A stretch of DNA of 64,000 nt from Paenibacillus sp. V4I3 (GCF_030817215.1 NZ_JAUSZA010000001.1:3322501-3386500); one strand, 5' to 3'; numbered from the stretch's first letter, positions 36,223 through 45,829 are shown. Translations and numbers: made by a program. The notes: a model not told the origin generated them from the sequence alone.

Positions 36223-36839
36223 TTTTGCAACCATTGTACCTAGCGGGGGCTTCCTCTAATGCTTGTGCGAGCCCACCAATGAGGGGGATATCATATATGT
36301 TACCGTTGTCTGCTATTACGGGGGAAGTGGCGGCTTACGCTAACTGTAATTATGCTTAATAAAATAGCGGAAGTCTAGGGCTTTATTTCGTCCAAGGCTG
36401 CCGCTGCTTCTAGAATGGATGTTCTCTCAATCAATTCGCAGCGCCTTCTGACGTCGTTTCTTCAAATATGATGATGGAGATGATGAGTTATATACCGCTG
36501 CGTTCATTACTGCAGAGCAATGATGGAGGAGACGCAATTTTGACGAATATCGCGTTTTATTCTATCATGTTTGGCATTCCCTCTTAATCGCAGCTCGTGC
36601 AGATGAGTGACCCGCAGAGACGGGCCTTGTCATGTTGTCGATCGCCGGCCTTTAGCGTGCGGGTATAGAGATTAAGGATGGAAAAAAGGAAGGATCCATC
36701 TTCCTTATCAAACAGACACGGACTTGTTCCTACCTACTACCGCAATCCTTAAATGAAGTCGTTAAATGTACATCAACAAGTCGCCAAAACAGTAGATCAG
36801 GCTTCATAATTTTGATACTTTCTTAGCATAGTCCGCTGA
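36223..36839. other. Gene-free relic DNA
   Basis: No coding sequence with start and ribosome site is visible on either strand. The base composition is mixed, suggesting eroded genes. The only clear structure is a small hairpin AAGGAAG/CTTCCTT at about 36687-36707. Confidence 0.45.
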
Positions 36840-36920
36840 GCAGCGACTTTTGGTGTCAGGTGGATCTATAGGAACATCAAGAAACGGTTCTCCTAGATCA
36901 TTCGGGAGGACCGTTTTTTT
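36840..36920 (+). promoter_or_regulatory. Orphan leader-like element with competing hairpins
   Basis: GATCTATAGGA (36863-36873) can pair with TCCTAGATC (36891-36899). The latter overlaps a terminator hairpin in which AACGGTTCTCC (36883-36893) pairs with GGAGGACCGTT (36905-36914), followed by seven T. Mutually exclusive stems ending in a terminator are the layout of a transcription attenuator. The AGGTGG before it is faintly T-box-like, but no gene follows on this strand, so it may be a relic. Confidence 0.35.
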
Positions 36921-37009
36921 AATAGGATGATTAATTTTTGTTACTAACCACTTTTTTTCATGAGATCAGTTGTGGTTTTTGTATAGAGGCGATATTTAGT
37001 CAGGTTAGT

Positions 37010-37042
37010 GAGGTCATTCTTTTAAAGAGTGACCTCTTTATT
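37010..37042 (+). terminator. Hairpin terminator
   Basis: GAGGTCATTCT pairs with AGAGTGACCTC (one G-U), followed by TTTATTAATTT. Isolated from any intact gene end. Confidence 0.6.
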
Positions 37043-37160
37043 AATTTAAGCTTTGTTTGAATGTTTTGGACGATAAATAAACAAAGCTGCAATAAATACA
37101 CACAAATCCAACGCGATGGCTAATTGAGGAGGCGGTTTCCCGACCCCTTTCTTAAGTAAA

Positions 37161-37202
37161 CAATAAACCGCTGCACCATTCATAGGGTGCAGCGGTTTAT
37201 TG
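37161..37202 (-). terminator. Terminator of the LacI gene
   Basis: CAATAAACCGCTGCACC pairs perfectly over 17 bases with GGTGCAGCGGTTTATTG. It lies 18 bases past the stop codon of the minus-strand LacI gene. Confidence 0.85.
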
Positions 37203-37219
37203 TTTTATGGTTTCATAAA

Positions 37220-38263
37220 TTACGATTCGTTTAAATTCCCCGTAGATTCGCGAAAGATGGGCTTTGTTTGTACGTGAGTAATTTGAGGAGGCTTGAGAGG
37301 ATTCTCAACCCTGGATAACAATATTTCACCAGCTAGAACTCCTATTTCGTCCCGGAATATATGGACGGTTGTCAAATGAGGTTCTACGATCTGCGACTCA
37401 GGAGAGTTATCAAATCCGCAGATAACAATATCCTCTGGTATTCGTACATTTTTATTTTTTAAAATCCTCATCACGTTAATGGCAATAAAATCATTCGTAC
37501 AAACAAATGCAGACGGAAGGTTCTTCATGTTATCCAACCGATTTTCAAGCCATTTAGGATCCGCAATATATCGATCTTCTTCAACTATGCAAAATAAAGG
37601 GTCGAGCTGTAAATGAGAGTCTAGTAATGCCCTGTTAAATCCAGCCCATCTTTCATTAAAACTTTTACAATGATTGTAATCACCAATAAAGCCAACACTT
37701 GCATAACCATTATCGATTAATTTCTTTGTCATATAATAAGAACTTTGTTCGTTCTCCATTAGAATAATATCTGCATGAAGTTCGGGATAAAAGATATCCG
37801 CTGTGGAATCTATAAAAATGGATGGGATCCCCAAGGAATTGATTAATTGGGTGTATTTCTTGTCAAATAACTCAATACAAACGATTCCGTCTACTTTATT
37901 AGTATCGAAATTATTAGGAAGTACTAAAGAAGAAATGTCCGATTCTCGAACAATGTGGATGGATAAATTAAAACCATCGGAACTGATTTTTTTTTCAAGC
38001 CCGCTTAGTGATGAGGCGCCAAAATGAGAATTGCTCGGCATGTTTGACGTTAAAAGTGCAATGTTGCCTGTATTTTTGGTATTTAAAGTGTCCGTATCTA
38101 TAAGAGCAAACTGTTTATAATTTAACTCAATCGCACGTTTTAATACCTTATTTCTTGTTTCTGCAGGAATATTATCACTCCCGTTTAGCGCTTTAGAAAC
38201 AGTATTCCTGGATAGTCCTAAGGAGTCCGCGATATGTTGTATGGTGATTTTTTCTTTACTCAT
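37220..38263 (-). CDS. LacI-family repressor of the fructan/sucrose locus
   Basis: A 347-residue LacI-type regulator. The N-terminal helix-turn-helix (IQHIADSLGLSRNTVSKALN, residues ~8-27) and hinge are followed by a periplasmic-binding-like effector domain with typical FVCTNDFIAINVMRIL and IVICGFDNSP. The ATG follows AAAGGAG. It is transcribed divergently from an ABC importer, GH32 hydrolase and fructokinase, across a 530-base control region containing GCACAAAT/ATTTGTGC repeats. The effector is probably a fructo-oligosaccharide, sucrose or fructose derivative. Confidence 0.9.
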   Translation of the reverse strand: MSKEKITIQHIADSLGLSRNTVSKALNGSDNIPAETRNKVLKRAIELNYKQFALIDTDTLNTKNTGNIALLTSNMPSNSHFGASSLSGLEKKISSDGFNLSIHIVRESDISSLVLPNNFDTNKVDGIVCIELFDKKYTQLINSLGIPSIFIDSTADIFYPELHADIILMENEQSSYYMTKKLIDNGYASVGFIGDYNHCKSFNERWAGFNRALLDSHLQLDPLFCIVEEDRYIADPKWLENRLDNMKNLPSAFVCTNDFIAINVMRILKNKNVRIPEDIVICGFDNSPESQIVEPHLTTVHIFRDEIGVLAGEILLSRVENPLKPPQITHVQTKPIFRESTGNLNES

Positions 38264-38450
38264 GTGCTTACTCCTTTAACGAACAACTAAAGTTCGCATA
38301 TCAATGAATGATAAGTTTAAAATAAATGTATAATATTATAATTAAAGTGTCAATTTAAAAAAGTTACAAATGAACAAAATTGAATTCAGAAATTAGTGCA
38401 TATGCAAATAGATGATAATTCGATGATTAAACTAATTTATGTAAACAAAT

Positions 38451-38473
38451 GCACAAATAAATTTGTGCAAATG
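38451..38473. promoter_or_regulatory. Candidate LacI operator 1
   Basis: GCACAAAT (38451-38458), AA, ATTTGTGC (38461-38468) form a perfect 8-bp inverted repeat, continuing as ATTTGTGCAAATG. The same 13-mer occurs again at 38743-38755. Both lie between the divergent LacI and permease genes. Confidence 0.6.
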
Positions 38474-38625
38474 GATCCGTGAATTGAGAGTTAATGCTCC
38501 TTTTATATCTTTCGTCTTCTTTTGGAGAGATGAAAAAAACCATAAAAATAAAGAGTTTTCCGACTTTCAGGTGGGAATATGCACCAAATTTGATTTACAT
38601 ATGAATAAATTTAATGAAAATTATG

Positions 38626-38654
38626 TTGACTAAATTTAATATTGTGTGTAAATT
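38626..38654 (+). promoter_or_regulatory. Predicted sigma-A promoter of the fructan importer operon
   Basis: TTGACT (38626-38631) and TAAATT (38649-38654) with a 17-base spacer, about 140 bases before the chosen permease start and between the two operator-like sites. Confidence 0.6.
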
Positions 38655-38742
38655 GTAATTGTGGTCATGAGGATAAGACGAGAAATGTAAGCCCTTACTA
38701 TCAAGGGGGTTACATGTAAAAAAACGAATTTGTTTGAAAAAA

Positions 38743-38755
38743 ATTTGTGCAAATG
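38743..38755. promoter_or_regulatory. Candidate LacI operator 2
   Basis: ATTTGTGCAAATG, identical to 38461-38473, downstream of the predicted promoter. It overlaps the first possible ATG/GTG of the permease frame, supporting a translation start further on. Confidence 0.55.
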
Positions 38756-38791
38756 AATAATTTTATGGATATTGAGTTAGGGGGTACTATC

Positions 38792-39751
38792 TTGCAAGAA
38801 ATAGCAGAAGTTGACATGAGAGCAGCCAAACAGAAAAGTAATACATTTATAAGTAAAATCGATTATATGAGGAAAAATCCTTTTCTGTACCTACTGATGG
38901 CACCAGCCTTCATTCTGACCATCCTATTTAAGTACGTGCCCATGTACGGGGCGGTCATTGCTTTTAAAGACTTTAGTCCGAGCAAAGGGATTTTCGGCAG
39001 TGAATGGGTGGGATTAAAGCATTTTACGAAGTTTTTAACCTCACCCAATTTTGAAGTTATTTTCATGAACACGCTGAAACTTAGTGCTTACGGACTCATA
39101 CTTGGTTTCCCGGTCCCCATCTTATTAGCGCTCATGCTGAATCAATTGCGTAAAGCTGGTGTTAAAAAAAGGATTCAATTGGTCTTATATGCGCCAAACT
39201 TTATATCCGTTGTCGTTGTTGTTGGGATGCTATTCGTCTTCTTATCGCCGGTAGGGCCGATTAATAAGATTTTAACCCTGATTACTGGCCATCCTATTAG
39301 TTTTATGTCAGACCCGGATTATTTTCGTACGCTTTATATCTTATCTGGCATTTGGCAGGGAGCGGGCTGGTCATCGATTATTTATGTAGCTGCATTAGCC
39401 GGCGTTGACCCCGAGCTCCATAATGCTGCAACCATTGATGGAGCTAACCTGCTGCAAAGAATTAAACACATCGACTTGCCTACGATTAAACCGGTTATGG
39501 CTATCGTTTTCATCTTAGCTGCAGGCGGCATTATGGCAATTGGATTTGAGAAAGCCTATTTGATGCAAACGGCAATGAATGTTCCGACTTCAGAGATCAT
39601 TCCAACCTATGTGTATAAAATTGGTTTGCAAGCAGGAAATTATGCCTATTCCTCTGCGGTTGGTCTATTTAACTCCGTGATTAATGTCGTTTTACTTATC
39701 CTCGTTAATATTGTCGTGAAGAAATTAAATGAAGGTGAAGGCCTCTATTAA
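38792..39751 (+). CDS. Carbohydrate ABC importer permease 1 (LplB-like)
   Basis: A 319-residue permease of the LplB/YtmP group. It has six membrane segments, begins with YLLMAPAFILTILFKYVPMYG, and carries the EAA loop NAATIDGANLLQRIKHIDLP (about residues 210-229) that contacts the ATPase. The TTG at 38792 follows GGGGG at proper spacing. An upstream in-frame ATG at 38753 and GTG at 38747 lie on an operator-like sequence without a ribosome site. As in other Lpl-type systems no ATPase gene is in the operon, so a shared MsmX-like ATPase is presumably used. Confidence 0.9.
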   Translation: MQEIAEVDMRAAKQKSNTFISKIDYMRKNPFLYLLMAPAFILTILFKYVPMYGAVIAFKDFSPSKGIFGSEWVGLKHFTKFLTSPNFEVIFMNTLKLSAYGLILGFPVPILLALMLNQLRKAGVKKRIQLVLYAPNFISVVVVVGMLFVFLSPVGPINKILTLITGHPISFMSDPDYFRTLYILSGIWQGAGWSSIIYVAALAGVDPELHNAATIDGANLLQRIKHIDLPTIKPVMAIVFILAAGGIMAIGFEKAYLMQTAMNVPTSEIIPTYVYKIGLQAGNYAYSSAVGLFNSVINVVLLILVNIVVKKLNEGEGLY

Positions 39752-39769
39752 AAGAAAAGGAGATGCCGT

Positions 39770-40651
39770 ATGAATTTTAAGCCTACTAGATTGGACCGTT
39801 TTATTCTGGCCATCAATTACATTCTATTGTTCTTTGCTGTATTGATCGTTGTAGTTCCCTTAATTTATGTTGTCGTGGCATCGTTTATGGAGCCGACTGC
39901 ACTGTTAAATAAAGGGATCTCCTTCCATCTTGCGGATTATAGTATTCAAGGCTATAAAGTCATCTTATCGAATCATGCGATGATCCGGGGATTTGTAAAT
40001 GCTCTTTTTTACTCCGTCGCATTTTCTTTTGTTACCGTCGTTGTCTCCATTTTTGCCGGCTACCCATTATCGGTTGCTGGTTTCGTAGGTAAAAAGTTTT
40101 TTACAATCCTGTTTGTCATCACCATGTTTTTCGGCGGCGGGTTAATTCCAACCTATCTGGTGATAAAAAACTTGGGAATGTTAGATACGGTATGGGCGAT
40201 CATCCTACCAACGGCTGTAAATGTTTGGAATATTGTTTTGGCGAGGACCTTTTTTAGTGGAATTCCGAATGAATTGAACGAGGCAGCAAAGGTCGATGGC
40301 GCATCTGAGGTGCGTATCTTCTTCAAGATTGTTCTCCCTCTATCTAAACCAATTATTTTCGTATTAGCTCTATATGCATTCGTAGGCCAATGGAATTCTT
40401 ATTTCGACGCGTTAATTTATTTGAAGAGTGCTAATTTGCTGCCTCTACAGTTGGTTTTAAGATCTATCTTAATTCAGAATCAAGTAAATCCTGGCATGAT
40501 TGCGGACCAATTGGCTATGGCAGAACTGAAACGGTTATCTGAGATTATTAAGTATTCGTCCATTGTTATTTCAAGTCTACCGTTACTTATTATGTATCCT
40601 TTTTTCCAAAAGTATTTTGAAAAGGGTGTTTTGGTCGGTTCATTAAAATAA
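39770..40651 (+). CDS. Carbohydrate ABC importer permease 2 (LplC/YtcP-like)
   Basis: A 293-residue permease with six membrane segments and the EAA loop NEAAKVDGASEVRIFFKIVL (about residues 167-186). The start YILLFFAVLIVVVPLIYVV and the ending YPFFQKYFEKGVLVGSLK are typical of this group. It pairs with the preceding permease, 18 bases upstream, to form the membrane channel. Confidence 0.92.
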   Translation: MNFKPTRLDRFILAINYILLFFAVLIVVVPLIYVVVASFMEPTALLNKGISFHLADYSIQGYKVILSNHAMIRGFVNALFYSVAFSFVTVVVSIFAGYPLSVAGFVGKKFFTILFVITMFFGGGLIPTYLVIKNLGMLDTVWAIILPTAVNVWNIVLARTFFSGIPNELNEAAKVDGASEVRIFFKIVLPLSKPIIFVLALYAFVGQWNSYFDALIYLKSANLLPLQLVLRSILIQNQVNPGMIADQLAMAELKRLSEIIKYSSIVISSLPLLIMYPFFQKYFEKGVLVGSLK

Positions 40652-40699
40652 TGGATCGGCAAACATATAGGTTTTCCAAAAAAGAGGAGGGTTATTCTT

Positions 40700-42301
40700 A
40701 TGAAACATTCCCAAAAGGCATTATTCATTTCTATGGCGGCATTATTGGCAGTAACGGGGTGCAGCAGCAGCGAGGAATCAGGCCAGCCGGCAGCATCAAG
40801 TGCTGCCCCAGGTACAACAGCGAAACCTGCTTTGAAGTTTATGACACAAAGCTCACCGCTAGCTCCCGAAGATCCTAATAAAAAGGTGATATTCCAACGT
40901 CTAGAAGAAAAGACGGGGATACACATTGATTGGGAGAATTATCCGTGGGATTCGTTTGCGGAGAAGAGGAATTTAGCGATTGCCAGCGGGGACCTTCCTG
41001 ATGCGATTTTCGATGCAGCCTTGGGTGACTACGATTTGCTTAAATTGGCAAAGGACGGAACCATTATTCCGCTCGATGACATTATTGAAAAACAAATGCC
41101 AAATTTCAAGAAGGTTTTGGAGAAAGCGCCGCAATATAAATCGATGATTACGGCCCCTAATGGCCATATTTATTCATTCCCATGGATTGAGGAGCTAGGC
41201 GCGGGTAAGGAAAGTATCCATTCTGTCGACGATTTTCCTTGGATTAACGTGGAATGGCTAAATAAGTTAGGCTTGAAAATGCCTAAAACTACCGAAGAAT
41301 TAAAACAAGTTTTGATAGCTTTTAAAACAAAAGACCCGAACGGTAATGGAAAAGCGGATGAAATACCTATGTCCTTTATTAATAAAACCGGCGGAGAAGA
41401 CTTGGCGTTCTTATTTGGCTCCTTCGGTCTGGGTGAAAACTGGGATCATACGGTTGTCAGTGATGATGGAAAGGTTACTTTCACATCTGCTGATAATAGC
41501 TTTAAGGAAGGTGTCAAGTTTCTAAATGAATTATATAAAGAAGGTTTAATGGATGTTGAAGCGCCTACGCAGGATTGGAATACTTATCTAGCTAAAGGAA
41601 AAGAAAATCGTTATGGTCTATATTTTACATGGGATAAGGGAAATATCACAGGCATGAACGATAAATATGACCTTATGCCTGCGCTTGAAGGACCAAATGG
41701 CTGGAAAAACGTAACAAGAACGAACGGAATGGGCTTCGATAGAGGAAGAATGGTTATCACAAAAGCAAATAAAAATATCGAAACGACTGCAAAATGGATT
41801 GATTCTCTATACGATCCGACCCAATCCGTACAAAACAACTGGGGCACTTATGGAGATAAAGCGCAGCAAAATATCTTTGAATTCGACGAATCTAAAAAAA
41901 TGCTGAAACATTTACCGTTGAACGGCATGTCTCCTTGGGAATTGAGACAAAAAACCTTTGTTGGCGGACCATTGGCGATTCTGGATTCTTACTATGGCAA
42001 TGTTACGACGAAGCCAGACGATGCGGCATGGAGATTGGATCTAATGAAAAAAGTGATGGTCCCGGACATGAAAGCTAAAAATATTTATCCAAAAGTGTTC
42101 TTCTCTCTTGAAGAATTGGATCGACTTACTGCGATTGAAACAGATATGTTTGCATATGTGCTGAGAAAACGGACCGAGTGGATCCAGAATGGGAAAATTG
42201 AAGCTGAATGGGCTGGTTATTTAAAAGAATTGGACCGTCTGGGCCTACAAGATTGGTTGAAGATTAAACAAGCAGGTTACGACAGAAACGTAAAAAAATA
42301 A
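40700..42301 (+). CDS. Carbohydrate ABC importer solute-binding lipoprotein (LplA-like)
   Basis: A 533-residue extracellular solute-binding protein. The signal peptide ends in the lipobox AVTGC (Cys ~21), followed by an Ala/Ser/Pro-rich linker. The large two-lobed domain resembles LplA and other oligosaccharide binders, including LGLKMPKTTEELKQVL and the calcium-like DPNGNGKADEIP (~residues 213-224). Start ATG after AGAGGAGGG. Its place before GH32 and fructokinase genes argues for binding fructo-oligosaccharides, sucrose or levan/inulin fragments. A hairpin follows the gene. Confidence 0.92.
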   Translation: MKHSQKALFISMAALLAVTGCSSSEESGQPAASSAAPGTTAKPALKFMTQSSPLAPEDPNKKVIFQRLEEKTGIHIDWENYPWDSFAEKRNLAIASGDLPDAIFDAALGDYDLLKLAKDGTIIPLDDIIEKQMPNFKKVLEKAPQYKSMITAPNGHIYSFPWIEELGAGKESIHSVDDFPWINVEWLNKLGLKMPKTTEELKQVLIAFKTKDPNGNGKADEIPMSFINKTGGEDLAFLFGSFGLGENWDHTVVSDDGKVTFTSADNSFKEGVKFLNELYKEGLMDVEAPTQDWNTYLAKGKENRYGLYFTWDKGNITGMNDKYDLMPALEGPNGWKNVTRTNGMGFDRGRMVITKANKNIETTAKWIDSLYDPTQSVQNNWGTYGDKAQQNIFEFDESKKMLKHLPLNGMSPWELRQKTFVGGPLAILDSYYGNVTTKPDDAAWRLDLMKKVMVPDMKAKNIYPKVFFSLEELDRLTAIETDMFAYVLRKRTEWIQNGKIEAEWAGYLKELDRLGLQDWLKIKQAGYDRNVKK

Positions 42302-42316
42302 GTTTTGTTATAGGAC

Positions 42317-42356
42317 CCGGAGCGGATCGAGTATGAAGGTAACGCTCCGGATTTTA
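42317..42356 (+). terminator. Intercistronic hairpin after the solute-binding protein gene
   Basis: CCGGAGCG (42317-42324) pairs with CGCTCCGG (42343-42350), followed by ATTTTAAAT. It is probably a partial terminator or mRNA stabiliser that keeps binding-protein levels above those of the enzymes. Confidence 0.55.
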
Positions 42357-42377
42357 AATATAGAGGGAGTGGAAGAG

Positions 42378-43868
42378 ATGTCAACTGTTATGTATAGAGA
42401 AAAGTACCGGCCACAGTTTCATTTTACACCGCCGGCTAAGTGGATGAACGATCCGAATGGAATGGTATATTTCGATGGGGAATATCACTTGTTTTATCAG
42501 CATTATCCGGAAGGTACAACTTGGGGACCGATGCATTGGGGTCATGCAATCAGTACGGACTTGACCCATTGGGAGCATCGTCCGATTGCGTTAAAGCCGG
42601 ATCAAAACGGTTTTATATTTTCCGGAAGCGCAGTAGTGGATTGGGAGGATACCAGCGGATTTTTCTCCGGTAAGCCGGGTTTAGTTGCTATTTTCACCCA
42701 CGCGGACCATTATCCGGATTCCGATCGTCCGAGACAGAGGCAAAGCCTTGCTTATAGTTTGGATAAAGGCAGAACCTGGGTAATGTATGAGGGGAATCCA
42801 GTGTTGTGCAACGAGCAAATAACGGATTTCCGGGATCCTAAAGTTTTCTGGCATGCTACAAAGCAGCAGTGGGTCATGGTGCTTGCAGCGTGTGACCGTG
42901 TTCATTTCTATACGTCTGCCAATTTAAAGGAATGGTCTTTTGCAAGTGAGTTCGGTGCCGCAGAAGGCTCGCACGCAGGAGTATGGGAATGCCCGGATTT
43001 AATAGAGCTACCGATAAATGGTCATGCTGAAGAAACGAAATGGATACTGATCGTCAGCATTGGAGATCATCCACAGATGGCGGAAGGTTCAAGGACACAA
43101 TATTTTGTCGGGAGCTTTGACGGAAGTACGTTTACGAACGATGCTTCTCCTGAAACCGTATTATGGTTGGATCACGGAAGAGATAACTATGCCGGTGTAA
43201 CATGGTCGGATGTTGATAGATCGGATAAAGGAAAGCTGTTTATCGGCTGGATGAGCAATTGGAAGTACGCAAATCTCACTCCGACAAGCAGTTGGAGAAG
43301 CGCTATGACGCTGCCACGGGTGCTCTCCCTGAAGAAGGGGCCATCTGGAATTCGTTTAGTACAAAAGCCAGTTACAGATTTGCAAAAGCTTCGGTTAGAA
43401 GCGCAGGTTTGGCAAGAGGTTACAGTCAATCCCGGTCAAAATTTACTTTCGGACGTGCACAGCGATATCTATGAGCTCGAATGTGAAATCGATTTGGGTG
43501 AAGCATCGGAAGTTGGTTTTAAGCTTCGGAATTCGGAGCGGGAAGAAACCGTAGTCGGCTATAACACCGCCATGCAGACATTGTTTGTTGACCGCTGCAA
43601 CTCCGGTGAAAGCGGATTTCATGACGCATTTGCATGTAAGCATGATGTACAATTGGAGCTTCAAAACGGTCGGCTAAAGCTACACCTTTTTGTCGATAGC
43701 TCCTCCATTGAAGTATTTGCAAATGACGGGGAGATCGTGATTACCGATCAAATTTTTCCGGATCCGTTCAGTACAGGTTTGGAACTTTATGTGCTTGATG
43801 GAAAGGCCAAGGTCATTTCTCTAGCGCTTCATCCATTGAAATCGACCTATTCAGTTGTGAGGGTATAA
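42378..43868 (+). CDS. Glycoside hydrolase family 32 beta-fructosidase
   Basis: A 496-residue GH32 enzyme (invertase, levanase or sucrose-6-phosphate hydrolase type). The five-bladed catalytic domain shows WMNDPNG (residues 22-28, nucleophile Asp25), FSGSAV, FRDPKVF and WECPDL with the acid/base Glu. A C-terminal beta-sandwich (IEVFANDGEIVITDQIFP) follows. There is no signal peptide, so it acts inside the cell on imported fructo-oligosaccharide or sucrose. ATG at 42378 with GAGGGAG upstream is preferred over the ATG at 42333. Confidence 0.93.
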   Translation: MSTVMYREKYRPQFHFTPPAKWMNDPNGMVYFDGEYHLFYQHYPEGTTWGPMHWGHAISTDLTHWEHRPIALKPDQNGFIFSGSAVVDWEDTSGFFSGKPGLVAIFTHADHYPDSDRPRQRQSLAYSLDKGRTWVMYEGNPVLCNEQITDFRDPKVFWHATKQQWVMVLAACDRVHFYTSANLKEWSFASEFGAAEGSHAGVWECPDLIELPINGHAEETKWILIVSIGDHPQMAEGSRTQYFVGSFDGSTFTNDASPETVLWLDHGRDNYAGVTWSDVDRSDKGKLFIGWMSNWKYANLTPTSSWRSAMTLPRVLSLKKGPSGIRLVQKPVTDLQKLRLEAQVWQEVTVNPGQNLLSDVHSDIYELECEIDLGEASEVGFKLRNSEREETVVGYNTAMQTLFVDRCNSGESGFHDAFACKHDVQLELQNGRLKLHLFVDSSSIEVFANDGEIVITDQIFPDPFSTGLELYVLDGKAKVISLALHPLKSTYSVVRV

Positions 43869-43898
43869 CAAAGTGACGATGATTGTGAGGGAAACGAA

Positions 43899-44774
43899 TT
43901 GTTATTAGGTGCTATCGAAGGCGGCGGGACAAAGTTCGTATGCGGGATTGGTACGGCAGATGGTGAAATCCTTGACCGCATCTCTATCCCAACAACGACA
44001 CCTGAAGCTACGCTCGGCAATGCGATGGATTTCTTTGCATCTAAAGAGATACAAGCGATTGGAATCGGAACTTTCGGCCCGATCGATGTGAACCCGCAGA
44101 GCCCGGCTTATGGTTCCGTAACAAGAACTCCAAAGCCGCACTGGAGCGGTTACCGGATCGTGGAGCATTTGAAACAGTACTTTGACATCCCTATTGGTTT
44201 TGATACCGATGTGAATGCAGCTGCATTGGGGGAAGCAACATGGGGGGCTGCAGCAGGATTGAACAGCTGCCTGTACATGACGATCGGAACCGGGATCGGT
44301 GCGGGTGCAATCGTTGAAGGAAAGATCGTTCATGGTTTGACCCATCCGGAAATGGGGCACATTCTTGTACGGCGGCATCCGGAAGACAGCTATGAAGGAC
44401 ACTGCCCCTTTCACAAAGATTGTTTGGAAGGACTGGCGGCGGGACCGGCGCTGGAGGATCGCTGGGGCAAGAAGGCGTTTGAACTTGGATATACGCATTC
44501 CGCTTGGGAAATGGAAAGCTACTATATCGCTCAGGCACTAGCCAATTACGCGCTCATTCTTTCTCCGGAGAAAATCATTGTCGGCGGCGGCGTTATGAAC
44601 CAGTCCCACTTATTCCCGCTTATACGCGAACAAGTTCGTGAACTGTTGAACGGTTATGTACAGCATCCGGCTTTTTCAGAGGACAACGATAGTTACATTG
44701 TACAACCCGCTCTAGGCGGCAACGCTGGCCTTTGCGGTGCCCTGGCGTTGGCTAAGCAAGCCATGGATATTTAG
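43899..44774 (+). CDS. ROK-family fructokinase
   Basis: A 291-residue ROK kinase resembling bacterial fructokinases. The ATP-binding GAIEGGGTKFVCGIG start, GFDTDVNAAALGE, and a zinc-binding arrangement (GLTHPEMGHI, then HCPFHKDCLEGLAAG) identify it. It phosphorylates the fructose released by the GH32 enzyme to fructose 6-phosphate for glycolysis. TTG start behind GAGGGAAACG, 30 bases after GH32. A terminator follows. Confidence 0.9.
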   Translation: MLLGAIEGGGTKFVCGIGTADGEILDRISIPTTTPEATLGNAMDFFASKEIQAIGIGTFGPIDVNPQSPAYGSVTRTPKPHWSGYRIVEHLKQYFDIPIGFDTDVNAAALGEATWGAAAGLNSCLYMTIGTGIGAGAIVEGKIVHGLTHPEMGHILVRRHPEDSYEGHCPFHKDCLEGLAAGPALEDRWGKKAFELGYTHSAWEMESYYIAQALANYALILSPEKIIVGGGVMNQSHLFPLIREQVRELLNGYVQHPAFSEDNDSYIVQPALGGNAGLCGALALAKQAMDI

Positions 44775-44808
44775 AAGCGCCAAACCAAGAAATTACCGGA
44801 AATTCAGG

Positions 44809-44845
44809 ATACCTCCAGCTATTCATCATAGTGGAGGTATTTTTC
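44809..44845 (+). terminator. Terminator of the fructan operon
   Basis: ATACCTCCA pairs with TGGAGGTAT, with a small inner CTAT/ATAG stem, followed by TTTTTCC. Confidence 0.85.
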
Positions 44846-44944
44846 CTTTAGAACTCGTAATGTAGGGAGACATATGTATTAATTTTATCCAAGTAAACGT
44901 TTTTTCTACGGTCGATTGAAGATTCGAAGTGGGAGGGGATCCTG

Positions 44945-45829
44945 TTGAACATGAAAGTTGAAGAAATTATTCGCGAAGTACCAGAGCTAAGCCATGAATT
45001 CCTAAGTTTTGATAGTCTTAGTGGAGGGCTTTGCAATCAAACCTATAAGGTGCAAACCAAACAGAGTACATACGTTCTTCGCATCAATAGCAGGCAAAAC
45101 GAGTATTTGAACCTAACACGCCGCTCTGAAGTAGAAGTGATGAAGAAGGCAAACCGTGAAGGATTTGCTCCCAGAGTGATTTCCAATAATCATCCTGAAC
45201 AATTTGTAGTCACGGAATTTATTGAAGGTCGAGTGCTTGAGAAAGATGATCTGAATGACGATCATATCAAAGGAATGATTATGGATCGCTTCAAACGAAT
45301 ACATCGTATGGAAGGTCAAGGTAGAACATGTACTCCTTACGATTTAATTTATGGATATTTGAAAGGCGCAGATCAGTTTCAAGTCAAGCATCCTGATGGA
45401 TTAAACAGAATTTTGCATCGAGTAGAGAAAATCGCTCACAAGAGGAGTGATGACAAAGAATATAACAGCAAATTCTGTCACAATGATTCCTTTTTATGCA
45501 ATATGATTTATACAGGTCAACAGTTGCAAATCATTGATTGGGAGTTGTCGGGAGTCGGAGATGTGTTTTTCGAATTGACGCTCATTCCGTTTACAAATCA
45601 GTTCAGTGAAACAGATGAGCGTGAGTGGTTAAAGTTATACTTCGGATATTTCGAGGAGGAAACATTCCGCATTTTTCAGGACATGAAATTCGTGTCGATG
45701 GTTCGAGAGGTAGCGTGGGGAATGTTTTACAGTGGACTTACTAAAGAGGAAAGTCACCATGACTTTGATTACTACAAGTTTGCCGAATATTGCATCCAGC
45801 GAGTAGAACACGGGATTTATCAATTATAA
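44945..45829 (+). CDS. Choline-kinase/aminoglycoside-phosphotransferase-like protein
   Basis: A 294-residue member of the APH/choline kinase superfamily. After a GGLCNQTYKV glycine-rich segment (~28-37) and the ATP-binding TYVLRIN Lys-equivalent strand, the catalytic loop reads CHNDSFLCNMI, a variant of HxDxxxxN, and the metal-binding loop is IDWELSG. That order and the FAPRVI/VTEFIEG lines are closer to choline/ethanolamine or thiamine kinases than to resistance enzymes. Substrate unknown. The TTG start follows GGGAGGGG. It is monocistronic with its own terminator. Confidence 0.8.
   Translation: MNMKVEEIIREVPELSHEFLSFDSLSGGLCNQTYKVQTKQSTYVLRINSRQNEYLNLTRRSEVEVMKKANREGFAPRVISNNHPEQFVVTEFIEGRVLEKDDLNDDHIKGMIMDRFKRIHRMEGQGRTCTPYDLIYGYLKGADQFQVKHPDGLNRILHRVEKIAHKRSDDKEYNSKFCHNDSFLCNMIYTGQQLQIIDWELSGVGDVFFELTLIPFTNQFSETDEREWLKLYFGYFEEETFRIFQDMKFVSMVREVAWGMFYSGLTKEESHHDFDYYKFAEYCIQRVEHGIYQL

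Noticed and set aside
44945..45829. Aminoglycoside resistance phosphotransferase
   Set aside because: The catalytic loop CHNDSFLCNMI and IDWELSG and the overall pattern fit choline/thiamine-kinase-like proteins better; there is no resistance context.
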